Below are positions 8,736 through 16,664 of a stretch of 64,000 nucleotides of DNA, one piece after another (the stretch's first letter is position 1; every line of letters starts with the position of its first letter). The DNA is taken from NCBI GenBank assembly GCA_009779755.1, contig WRDO01000006.1:1-64000 (forward strand), written 5' to 3'. Origin of the DNA: Defluviitaleaceae bacterium (GTDB lineage Bacteria > Bacillota > Clostridia > Lachnospirales > WQUN01). The notes below the pieces were generated by a model. That model made no database searches. It had not been told where the DNA came from and was given only the letters and a program-made list of their open reading frames with translations. The translations under genes were made by a program, and so were the position numbers.

Positions 8736-9684
8736 GGACACCGCAAGCCATTGCGAAGAAAACCCCGATTTGCCGTATAAGGAGCAAACGAAGCTCCACG
8801 TCACGTTGCGCGGGGGGTACGCCGAGGAATTCCTTGACGCCATCCCCCGCTTGTTGGAAAAGGGATGACCAAAAGGCGAAATCACCCCAATGCGTGGGGA
8901 CGATCCATGCGGGCAGGATGTCCAATATAAGCGGGAGCAAAACGGCAAAAATAATTAATGCCGTTAGGAGGGTAAGCGTACCGTATCGCGGAAACCATTT
9001 TTTCAGATTCTTTATAGAGACAAACAACGCATGGATAACGATAAATAAAACAGGCAGCAACGGCGTAAAACCAACGAAGGCAACCAAACCGCCGGTCAAT
9101 ATATGGTCGGGCTTTCCCAAACCGGAAGTGACCGCAAAGCGTTCCGCGTTTACGCGCGTGGGTTCGGTTGCTCCGCCGAAAAGCTCAACGTTGTGCCAAT
9201 CCCGTGACATATCCTCAATATGATAGGGAATAAGCGCAAGTTCCGCGCCGCCTTTGAACACACCGCGGATGATCCGATCCTCACCGTCAACTGTCAAAAT
9301 CATACCCACAACATCGATACTTCCCCACAACTTATGCGCCAGGGCTTCGGAAACAGCCGCGCCCGCACCGTCGATGGGGCTTGGCGCGCCGCCCGTCAAA
9401 TAAACGGCGGGCCAAACGCAATCGGCATTACCGGAATACGTGATGCCGATTACGTCATGTTTCCTATACGGGCCCGCGGCCCGAACAACGGTTTCATTCC
9501 AAAAGGTCGGCCAAGGGGTTTCCGCATTATCGATCGCGTATTGCCGCGCGCGGTAAGCGGTTTGGCCGCTTATCGACTGCGAATAGCGCAAGGATGTCGG
9601 CGGAAAGTGCTTGATTTCGCGGGCTTGGAACATACCGATCAGCCCGAATATGATCAGGATGCACCAAGGGACGATACGCTTCAT
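8611..9684 (-). CDS. MacB/FtsX-like membrane protein without ATPase domain
   Basis: 357 residues: an N-terminal membrane segment (residues 4-21), an extracytoplasmic domain resembling the MacB periplasmic core (DVIGITYSGNADCVW, then a GAGAAVSEALAHKLWGS element), and membrane segments near 210-230, 245-270 and 308-325. There is no nucleotide-binding domain. It follows the HlyD/MacA-like adaptor by two bases, the usual pairing for MacA-MacB-type systems, so the two probably interact. The final 40 or so residues are basic, low in hydrophobicity and read through the 3' end of the binding-protein gene on the other strand. That tail may result from loss of an earlier stop. Confidence 0.6.
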   Translation of the reverse strand: MKRIVPWCILIIFGLIGMFQAREIKHFPPTSLRYSQSISGQTAYRARQYAIDNAETPWPTFWNETVVRAAGPYRKHDVIGITYSGNADCVWPAVYLTGGAPSPIDGAGAAVSEALAHKLWGSIDVVGMILTVDGEDRIIRGVFKGGAELALIPYHIEDMSRDWHNVELFGGATEPTRVNAERFAVTSGLGKPDHILTGGLVAFVGFTPLLPVLFIVIHALFVSIKNLKKWFPRYGTLTLLTALIIFAVLLPLILDILPAWIVPTHWGDFAFWSSLFQQAGDGVKEFLGVPPAQRDVELRLLLIRQIGVFFAMACGVLIYPPRFPRSGYPPADRTAQAASVPRRIPSRVVNGRRNRAS

Positions 9685-9686
9685 CG

Positions 9687-11885
9687 TCAGTTCACCCGTA
9701 CGCGGTCGCCGACGCTGACCGCCCGATTGCTTGATGATATGACTTGGCTGCCGCGGTCGATCGGGCCCGTGACGGACACCGTATGGTCGTCGGAAACGAT
9801 GACGCTGACGTTTATCCGCTCCACCACGTTTTGCAAGCCGAGGACGGTATTACGCCTTCCCACGGCATATACGAAATACCCGGTGTTATCGGTACGGAGA
9901 GCCGAAATCGGTACGCTCATATCGTAATTACCTCGGCTCAGGACAATCTGCGCGTCGATCCGCTGCCCCACGCCCCAATCATTACCGGGGAGGGCGATCG
10001 TGACCGTGACCCGATCGTTTTCGTCGGGCGCGGAAATGGCTGATACGACCCCTGTCACGGTGGGGGTGAAAAACAAGTTGCCGCCCCCCGTCGTCACTTC
10101 GCTTTGGCTCCCGACGGAAAGCCTTTGCGCATCCCTTTGGTTAACCTGCATTTGCGCCTCAAACCCACCTTCCGTGTCCCTGAGGGTGGCAAAGGGGGCT
10201 TTTGCCGTTACGGAGCCTTTTTCCGTTATCGTTGCAACCACGCCGTTTTTTTCCGCGAATAAAATACCCTCCGCCAATATCAACGCATCCAATGATTCGA
10301 CGATGGCTTCCTTATCGGCGATGTCCAACGCCAGCGTTACCGCAGTAATATTGCTTTGCACCGTTGATTCGTTGCGCTGGTGTACGCTACGCTGATGGGT
10401 GAACTCCGCCGAAGCGAGGGAAGCGGCGGCATCCTCCACACGCCGCGCCGCCGTTCGGCGGTTATCGTTCGCCCGGGTGACCGCCGTTTGCAACGCGGCT
10501 TGCGCGCGTTCCACTTCCGTGTCCAAGGATTGGGACGTATCCTCCAGCCGTCGGGTCGCCGCCAACAGGTTGTCACGGGCGCGGGATTCGGCTGCATCCA
10601 ATGCTTTTTGCGCCTGTTCTATCAGGTTTTGCCGGTTTTGCATTAAGTTATGTTCCGCGTCCTCCAGTCTTCGCGCTGCGTTTTGCTTGTTTTCCGCCGC
10701 ACGGGCTTGCGCGGTTTCCAACGCCGCTTCCGCACGTTCGATTTCGCTTTGACGTCCTTCACGGGAGTTTTGCTCTGCTTGCGCCAGGCTTGCCTGCGCG
10801 TCCTCCAGCTTGCGCATCGCGATAAAGAGGCTTTCCTGCATCGCAGCTTTCGCCGAATCATAAGCGGCTTGCCTTTGGTTTATTTCCGCTATGGCCGATG
10901 CGATTACAGAGGGGTCCGGGGAAATTTGCATCAATAGGCTTTGGTATATGATCAACGCGTTATGCAAATGCCCGAGGGCTGTTTCCACGGCTGCCTCCCC
11001 TTGTATTCGCGTGCTTTCGAAATCCTCGCGCGTGCGTTGGTAATTGCGCCGAGCGTTGTCGATTGCGTTGCGGTCGGCGGTCGGTGTGTTGAGCCTTAAC
11101 GCTTGCCTCAACGCTTCCTGCGCTTCATTTACGCCATGCTCGCCCTGCGCTACCGCGGCTTCGTAATCCTCCACCGCGCGGGTATGGCTGCGCAGGGCGG
11201 ATTGTACAGCGTTGTCATCCCATTCTTCGTAAGGTGCGGATAACAATTGATTTAAGACCTCTTGGGCATCGGCTATTTCGTTCCTGCCTTGTTCGACCGC
11301 CGCTATATAATCCTCCAACGCGCGTGCGTGGTTGCGCAGGGCCGTTTGGTTATCCCCGCTTTCGTTTAATAACCGTTCCAACGCTCCCCTCGCGGCATCG
11401 ATGTCTTCTTCGCCTTCATGGACCGCGGAGGTATAATCCTCCCTTGCCCGCGCCAACGTACGCCGCGCGTTTTCCAAAGCGCTTGCGTCAAGGGGTTCTA
11501 TGTGTTCGTGCCGTTCAAGGTCAAAGCGCATTTGGTCAAGCCGCGCATTTTCGCGGATACGCATTACGGACAATTCATCCACGCAGAACGCCGCGATGGC
11601 GTCGCCGCTCCGTACCTCTTGCCCTACTCCGATAAACACTTCGTCAACCGTCAACCCTTCAAGAACGGTAACATCAATCATGTTCGCGGGCATTACCGTG
11701 GCGACGCCGTTGATCGCTTCGATGATTTCACTCCTGGCGGGTGCGGATACCGTAACCTTTGCTAAGGTCGCGCCGCTCGTACCCCGCGCCACCAGCGTGA
11801 AGATAAGCATAAACGCCAGGAACCTGAATATATTGCCCGCGGCGCGGCGTTGCTTGGGATCGGCGTTTTTCAACAGATTTTTCAT
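9687..11885 (-). CDS. HlyD/MacA-like adaptor protein with an exceptionally long coiled coil
   Basis: 732 residues: one N-terminal membrane segment (about 18-37), the first half of a lipoyl/barrel-sandwich domain (about 45-105), about 440 residues of Ala/Glu/Arg-rich coiled coil (105-545), the second half of the lipoyl domain (GVVATITEKGSV), and C-terminal beta-barrel domains. The coiled coil contains two families of internal repeats. One has units with a YxxAVxxGE core near residues 151, 193, 241 and 289. The other has (A)xRRLEDA units near 358, 405, 445 and 481. In Gram-positives such adaptors span the wall between an inner-membrane transporter and the exterior. It lies 6 bases after the permease gene and 2 before the MacB-like gene. 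Confidence 0.8.
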   Translation of the reverse strand: MKNLLKNADPKQRRAAGNIFRFLAFMLIFTLVARGTSGATLAKVTVSAPARSEIIEAINGVATVMPANMIDVTVLEGLTVDEVFIGVGQEVRSGDAIAAFCVDELSVMRIRENARLDQMRFDLERHEHIEPLDASALENARRTLARAREDYTSAVHEGEEDIDAARGALERLLNESGDNQTALRNHARALEDYIAAVEQGRNEIADAQEVLNQLLSAPYEEWDDNAVQSALRSHTRAVEDYEAAVAQGEHGVNEAQEALRQALRLNTPTADRNAIDNARRNYQRTREDFESTRIQGEAAVETALGHLHNALIIYQSLLMQISPDPSVIASAIAEINQRQAAYDSAKAAMQESLFIAMRKLEDAQASLAQAEQNSREGRQSEIERAEAALETAQARAAENKQNAARRLEDAEHNLMQNRQNLIEQAQKALDAAESRARDNLLAATRRLEDTSQSLDTEVERAQAALQTAVTRANDNRRTAARRVEDAAASLASAEFTHQRSVHQRNESTVQSNITAVTLALDIADKEAIVESLDALILAEGILFAEKNGVVATITEKGSVTAKAPFATLRDTEGGFEAQMQVNQRDAQRLSVGSQSEVTTGGGNLFFTPTVTGVVSAISAPDENDRVTVTIALPGNDWGVGQRIDAQIVLSRGNYDMSVPISALRTDNTGYFVYAVGRRNTVLGLQNVVERINVSVIVSDDHTVSVTGPIDRGSQVISSSNRAVSVGDRVRVN

Positions 11886-11891
11886 ATACAG

Positions 11892-12740
11892 CTACTCCTT
11901 GATTCCGGCGGATTGGATACCCAACTCCAGGTATTTTTGGCCGAAGAAAAAAAACAGCGCGGCCGGTATCAGCATTAACAGCGAGGCTGCCATGGCAACC
12001 CCCAATTCCTCCGACACGATTTGCGGCAGGAACAACGAAATCGGCCATGACGCGGGGTCGTTCAAAAAGGTCATGGGTTGCTCGATCGCGCCCCAAGTCT
12101 CCAAAAAGCCCAGCACCAAAGCCGCGAGGATACCGGGTACGCCCAACGGAAGCCCGACGTACACGAAGGTACGCAATCGCCCCGCCCCGTCGATGTTGGC
12201 CGCTTCCATGAGCGCCCGCGGCACCGCGTCGAAGGCCCTCATCATGATAAAGACCGGGAACGCCGAAAACGCGAAGGGCAGGATCACGGCCCATATGTTA
12301 CCCATCAGACCCAAGCGGTCGATCACCAAATAATTGGGTACCATCGTCACTTGGAAAGGCATGAGCATGAGCGAAATATAGACCGTAGCTGCGACCTTGC
12401 GTCCGCGGAAACGGAAGCGGCTCAACGCCCAAGCCGCGGGTGCGCCCAAAATTAACTGGCCGACAACCGAGGGTATGACGATCTTGAACGTATTCCAAAA
12501 CATGGTGAAGAACTGCGGCATGTCCAAGAGCAGCGAGACCATGGGTTGCAACGTTGGCCACGACGGAAGGATCGGCCAAACAGATTGGCCCTCCGCGGAG
12601 GTGAGCGCGGGGCCGATCGTGATGCGCAATTCATCCAACGGCATCAACGAACCCATCACCATAAACCACAACGGCCATACCACCAAAAAGGCCAGCGCGA
12701 TTAAGGGAACACATTTTATACAAAACCTAATCCTTTTCAT
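11892..12740 (-). CDS. Carbohydrate-type ABC permease, MalG/UgpE family
   Basis: 282 residues, six predicted membrane segments. The EAA loop reads ALMEAANIDGAGRLRTFVYVGLPL (around residue 185), which is diagnostic for the MalG-type inner-membrane subunit. The start overlaps the end of the MalF-type permease by 14 bases, indicating translational coupling. No dedicated ATPase is encoded in the operon, so a shared MsmK/UgpC-like ATPase elsewhere would be needed if this is a working importer. Confidence 0.88.
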   Translation of the reverse strand: MKRIRFCIKCVPLIALAFLVVWPLWFMVMGSLMPLDELRITIGPALTSAEGQSVWPILPSWPTLQPMVSLLLDMPQFFTMFWNTFKIVIPSVVGQLILGAPAAWALSRFRFRGRKVAATVYISLMLMPFQVTMVPNYLVIDRLGLMGNIWAVILPFAFSAFPVFIMMRAFDAVPRALMEAANIDGAGRLRTFVYVGLPLGVPGILAALVLGFLETWGAIEQPMTFLNDPASWPISLFLPQIVSEELGVAMAASLLMLIPAALFFFFGQKYLELGIQSAGIKE

Positions 12741-13626
12741 CCAGGAATCTCCGCATAACCAAGATAATCAAAAGCAACGCGACCCCCAGCATCGTAGCCG
12801 CCGCGCTCAATCGGCTGATGTCCAGGTTCATGAACCAATTATTGAACAGGTGCTGCAGCAGGTACATGGAGTCATTCGGATACGCCCCCGCTACCAAATA
12901 CGCCTCCCGAAAGACACGGAAGCTGTTAAGCAGCGAAAGGATCGATACAACCCCGACCGTAGGCAGCAGGCACGGCAGGGTCACGTACCGAAAGGTCTGC
13001 AACGCGTTTGCGCCGTCCGCGTGGGCGGCTTCGTACAACGTTTCGGATATGCCGTCCAAACCCGCCAGCCACAGGATCATGTTGTAACCGTTGTTCTTCC
13101 ACAGGTAGGTAAACACCAGTACCCAAAACGCCGCACCCGAATCCATGAACGCTACGGGCTCCAACCCTACACGCAGCAGGACCGTATTGGCGAGCCCGCC
13201 TTCGTTAAACAACGCCTGCCACAGCAACACGATGCTGGCCACGGGTACGGCCATCGGCAGCAAAAACGCGGTCTTGAAGAATTTACCCATGGGTTTGATC
13301 GAACGGAGCAAAAGCGCCGTACCCAAACTCACAACCATAAGGAGCGGGATGCAGACGGCCGCGAACTTTAAGGTATTCGCAGCCGCCAGCCGAAAGGCTT
13401 GGTTGTTCAAAACGGATACATAACTTTCCAAACCTATAAAATTCACGCCGCGTACGTCGTAGAAGCCCCTGCGTACCGTATCGATCAACGGCAGCAGGAA
13501 AAAAACCGTTATCCCACCAAAACTCGGCGCAAGGAACGCGACGGCCGCAGGGCCGTCCCCCTTACGAACGTTCCGCCAGATAGTTGCGAATGCTTTGCTC
13601 AATTTCCCGCACAGCCCCTTCCACAT
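12727..13626 (-). CDS. Carbohydrate-type ABC permease, MalF/UgpA family
   Basis: 299 residues with six predicted membrane segments and a MalF-type EAA loop (LYEAAHADGANALQTFRYVTLP). The frame is open up to 13734, but upstream codons lie inside the binding-protein gene. The ATG at 13626 follows an AAGGCAGG ribosome-site candidate and begins a short hydrophilic leader before the first membrane segment. With that start the gene overlaps the end of the binding-protein gene by 65 bases. This start is less certain than the identity. Confidence 0.85.
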   Translation of the reverse strand: MWKGLCGKLSKAFATIWRNVRKGDGPAAVAFLAPSFGGITVFFLLPLIDTVRRGFYDVRGVNFIGLESYVSVLNNQAFRLAAANTLKFAAVCIPLLMVVSLGTALLLRSIKPMGKFFKTAFLLPMAVPVASIVLLWQALFNEGGLANTVLLRVGLEPVAFMDSGAAFWVLVFTYLWKNNGYNMILWLAGLDGISETLYEAAHADGANALQTFRYVTLPCLLPTVGVVSILSLLNSFRVFREAYLVAGAYPNDSMYLLQHLFNNWFMNLDISRLSAAATMLGVALLLIILVMRRFLDEKD

Positions 13627-15829
13627 CCAACCTGCCTTGACATAACCGTTCCACCGTTTCCCAAACCATATTACGCAGGGTCGTTTCGATGTTCGTCGGC
13701 GTATTGAGCCGGGCGATAAACGCATCCAAATCAACCCCGAACAGCGGCATGTTACGCTCCCGCATCAATTCATTGATCAGATCGATTTGCGCGGCGATGC
13801 CCGAACGCGTAATCGGTAAGCCCAAGCCGTGGTTAATCTGCTGTACTTGGACCGATAACAGGGTTTGGATAAACGCGGCCGCGAAATCGGGGTTGGCCGT
13901 ATCGGCGGAAACGCCCGCGAGGGTGGAAGGTATCCAAACACCCGGTGCCAGTCCCGGGAAGGGTTCGATAAACGCTTCCCCGTCCCCGCGGTCCATCATC
14001 GTATGCAGCAACGAAAGGTTCGTAACGGCGAACGCGCCCATGTTCGTTGATTGGAGCATATAAGTCACCAGCGAAGCGGGTACCGTATTCACCCTCCCGC
14101 CGCCGCCAAAGGATAGGAAGGACGATCCGGCCATCATTTCGTTTGTATCTGTCAAGCCGTACATATCGCTGATCGCCTTGGTTGTTTCCAGGAAAGCACG
14201 CAGCATATCGGAATCCAAACGATTGCCGTCAACGATCGCGGGGGCATTGGCTTGCCACATGATGTCGAACAACTCCCGTAAATCGCCGAAGTGCAGTTGG
14301 GCGCGTTCTTCCTTGGGTACGCCACCGAGCATCCCCTCCCCGCTTATCAGCGGAGCGGCGGGGTTGCCGTTTACCACGCTGTCCGCCAATGCGGCGAGCG
14401 TGCGTACATTGCTTAATTCGCTCCTGTCCCCCAGCAAAGCGGGGATCATGAATTGCGTGGGGATCACATGTAATCGGCCGTTGTCCGTATACGACGCCAG
14501 CAGGTTTTGATAGATGCCGCTTACGTCCATCCTACCCGTCAAATCGAGCAGCATACCCCTGTTCGCGTAGCTTTCGACGGGTGTACCGTCCAATATAAGT
14601 ATGTCAGGCCCCCTGCCGCTCAATAAACGGGTATTTAACGTACGGATCGCATCGGACACGGATACGGCGTTGTCGCCGGATAACGCGATTTCATAGGTGA
14701 TGCAAGCATCCGGATGTAAACGCCATATTTCCGTTATCGCGGCGCGTACCGTTTCGTTATCCTCCAATGACCAAATGCTTATGGTCTTTTGTGGGTTAAC
14801 ATGTGCGTCATGGTCCCACGTGTATCGGAACAATCGATTGTACTGACCATACATCGATACGTTTACGATGATACAGCCGTCGGCGATTTCCTGCATGGCC
14901 GCGGCCGTACCCGAAGCGGAGCCGAACGTAAACGCCGTGCCGTCAAGAAAGGTATCGATATGCCCGTCCGATGTATGGCGCAGGATGCTGTGCCCTTGCA
15001 AGGTAAAAACATCCCCGTTATTGTTCGCGCCCAGCGTACCCGGCGTTTCCAAATCGGATATCAGGCTCCCCGTGGCGATATCGTGGATCGCCGTCGTCTG
15101 CCCGAACATGCCGCCTAAGGAAATATTATTACCTCCGGCACTTATGCCGCCGCCCGCGGTACTCCCCGACATCCGAACCTCCGACGTTCGGACCTCCGTT
15201 CGGCTTCCCGTCGCTCCCGAGCCTTGCGAACCTTGCCCATGCGTTATGTTATTCATGCCCGTGGGGTTTTCCCGCATAAACCTTGCGAGCCAATCCACGC
15301 CGTAATTAAGCAAGACCCGTTGGTCGTCCAACAACTGTATCAACGATACGTTGTGGCTGTCCCCTTCGGCAATCGCATCGTCGATTTCCGCAACCGGGAA
15401 ATGCTCCGTCGTACCGTCCGGGGATAATTTTGTCATGCCGTAACCCTGTAAATACAGCAGCAACCTTCCGTCGGGAAGCAACGCCGCGGATTGAACGTTT
15501 GTGAAACGGTCGTCGTTTGCACCCGGACCGGGCGATTGCGTCCATGTCACGCCTTTATCGCCGCTGTCGTACCGGGTACGCAGCCCTTCGTCGAACGCAA
15601 CCAATGAACCATCCTGCGCTACCATGCTGATAATCCGCCCTTCGATGGGAGGGGTTATATCCACCTCGGCATACCGCCCCGACCGTTCTCCTCCTGCTTC
15701 AACCCTTCTTGATTCCCCTCTACTCGTTTCCTCGTTGGCACCTTCACCGCCTTCACCGTTCCTGCCGCAAGCGGTGGCAAGCAATAACAACCCCGCCGCG
15801 CAAACAAAACAAACGAACCACTTCTTCAT
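13562..15829 (-). CDS. Lipoprotein fusing a beta-propeller-like region to a family 1 solute-binding domain
   Basis: 755 residues from the ATG at 15829, which follows GGAGGT by 5 bases; the frame upstream of it is non-coding. The lipobox is LLLLATAC (Cys21). Residues of about 60-340 resemble beta-propeller blades (ISMVAQDGSLVAFDEG, VQSAALLPDGRLLLYLQG, ...NNNGDVFTLQGHSILRH). From about residue 348 the protein becomes a family 1 extracellular solute-binding protein (ISIWSLEDNETVRAAI, then LLSGRGPDILILDG and LLDLTGRMDVSG). A low-complexity Ser/Gly/Thr linker interrupts the propeller region near residue 210. It precedes two sugar-type permeases and is divergent from a two-component system, so it may act as importer subunit, sensor or both. 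Confidence 0.8.
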   Translation of the reverse strand: MKKWFVCFVCAAGLLLLATACGRNGEGGEGANEETSRGESRRVEAGGERSGRYAEVDITPPIEGRIISMVAQDGSLVAFDEGLRTRYDSGDKGVTWTQSPGPGANDDRFTNVQSAALLPDGRLLLYLQGYGMTKLSPDGTTEHFPVAEIDDAIAEGDSHNVSLIQLLDDQRVLLNYGVDWLARFMRENPTGMNNITHGQGSQGSGATGSRTEVRTSEVRMSGSTAGGGISAGGNNISLGGMFGQTTAIHDIATGSLISDLETPGTLGANNNGDVFTLQGHSILRHTSDGHIDTFLDGTAFTFGSASGTAAAMQEIADGCIIVNVSMYGQYNRLFRYTWDHDAHVNPQKTISIWSLEDNETVRAAITEIWRLHPDACITYEIALSGDNAVSVSDAIRTLNTRLLSGRGPDILILDGTPVESYANRGMLLDLTGRMDVSGIYQNLLASYTDNGRLHVIPTQFMIPALLGDRSELSNVRTLAALADSVVNGNPAAPLISGEGMLGGVPKEERAQLHFGDLRELFDIMWQANAPAIVDGNRLDSDMLRAFLETTKAISDMYGLTDTNEMMAGSSFLSFGGGGRVNTVPASLVTYMLQSTNMGAFAVTNLSLLHTMMDRGDGEAFIEPFPGLAPGVWIPSTLAGVSADTANPDFAAAFIQTLLSVQVQQINHGLGLPITRSGIAAQIDLINELMRERNMPLFGVDLDAFIARLNTPTNIETTLRNMVWETVERLCQGRLDVEGAVREIEQSIRNYLAERS

Positions 15830-15861
15830 ACATGACCTCCGTTGATTTGATTTTCCCTCGG

Positions 15862-15867
15862 AGTATA
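15862..15867 (-). promoter_or_regulatory. -10 box candidate of the binding-protein/adaptor operon
   Basis: TATACT on the minus strand lies about 33 bases upstream of the start codon. No good -35 box is present at 17 bases. The first copy of the 11-bp repeat overlaps the -35 region instead, as at promoters that depend on an OmpR/PhoB-type activator. Confidence 0.45.
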
Positions 15868-15877
15868 CAAACGCAAC

Positions 15878-15919
15878 TGGGACAAAATCAGCCTTCATTT
15901 GGAACAAAATTGGAACAAC
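15878..15919. promoter_or_regulatory. 11-bp direct repeats, candidate binding site of the adjacent OmpR-family regulator
   Basis: TGGGACAAAAT (15878-15888), TGGAACAAAAT (15900-15910) and TGGAACAAC (15911-15919) are direct repeats whose starts are 22 and 11 bases apart, so they are in helical phase. PhoB/OmpR-type regulators bind head-to-tail 11-bp repeats. The site lies between the response-regulator gene and the transport operon. Confidence 0.6.
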
Positions 15920-15943
15920 CGCGAAACGCGGCGGCAAGGATGC

Positions 15944-15949
15944 TATAAT
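15944..15949 (+). promoter_or_regulatory. -10 box of the two-component operon
   Basis: TATAAT lies 22 bases before the response-regulator start codon. No -35 match sits at the right distance; the direct repeats upstream could substitute by activator binding. Confidence 0.5.
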
Positions 15950-15970
15950 CCGTACGGGAGGTCGCAGACA

Positions 15971-16663
15971 ATGAATCGATTGATCTATATCGCCGAAGAC
16001 GAAAAAAACATCCGCCGTCTCATCCAATCCTATTTGGAAAAAGAAGGCTATACCGTAACGGCCTTTGAAAACGGGGACCAATTGTATGAAGCATTCTTGC
16101 AAAAGAGTTGTGACCTGCTGATCCTCGACATCATGATGCCGGGTAATAATGGGTTGATTATATGTACAAAATTGAGGGCGATTTCGAACGTCCCTATCAT
16201 CATGCTGACGGCCCGTGATACGGATGAGGATTATATCTCCGGCATAACCCTGGGGAGCGACGATTACTTCACCAAGCCCTTCAGCCCCGCGAAGCTGCTC
16301 GTGCGTGTCAAGGCTATGTTCCGCAGGATCGAGATGGATACGCAAACCAAGGAAGAAACGGTCGCCTTCGCGGATATCACCCTGCATTTGGATCAATTTT
16401 CCGCTTATTGCAAGGGAAATCGCTTGGGGCTTACGAACACGGAATTCAACCTATTGGCTTATCTGTTGACGAACAAGGAAAAGGCCGTCTCAAGAAACGA
16501 ATTGCTCAACAGGATTTGGGGGTTCGGGAATATCGTGGAAACCCGCGCCACGGACGCTGCCGTCAAGCGCCTGCGCAGGAAACTGTCGGATATGGACAGC
16601 GAAGTTTTCATCGAAACGGTGTGGGGGTATGGGTTTAGGATACGGTCCGGATCGGAGGCATAA
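15971..16663 (+). CDS. OmpR/PhoB-family response regulator
   Basis: 230 residues. A receiver domain has an acidic pocket (AEDEKN), phospho-acceptor Asp in LLILDIMMPG (about residue 52), Thr in MLTARD and Lys in TKPF. A winged-helix DNA-binding domain begins near residue 130 (FNLLAYLLTNKEKAVSRNELLNRIW). The ATG at 15971 follows GGGAGG; the longer frame upstream is the promoter region. It is followed after one base by its cognate histidine kinase. Divergent orientation to the binding-protein/adaptor operon suggests that operon as target. Confidence 0.93.
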   Translation: MNRLIYIAEDEKNIRRLIQSYLEKEGYTVTAFENGDQLYEAFLQKSCDLLILDIMMPGNNGLIICTKLRAISNVPIIMLTARDTDEDYISGITLGSDDYFTKPFSPAKLLVRVKAMFRRIEMDTQTKEETVAFADITLHLDQFSAYCKGNRLGLTNTEFNLLAYLLTNKEKAVSRNELLNRIWGFGNIVETRATDAAVKRLRRKLSDMDSEVFIETVWGYGFRIRSGSEA

Positions 16664-16664
16664 A

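Noticed and set aside
15830-16396. Upstream extension of the propeller/solute-binding gene by 189 codons
   Set aside because: It runs antisense through the response regulator; the lipoprotein signal and GGAGGT fix the start at 15829.
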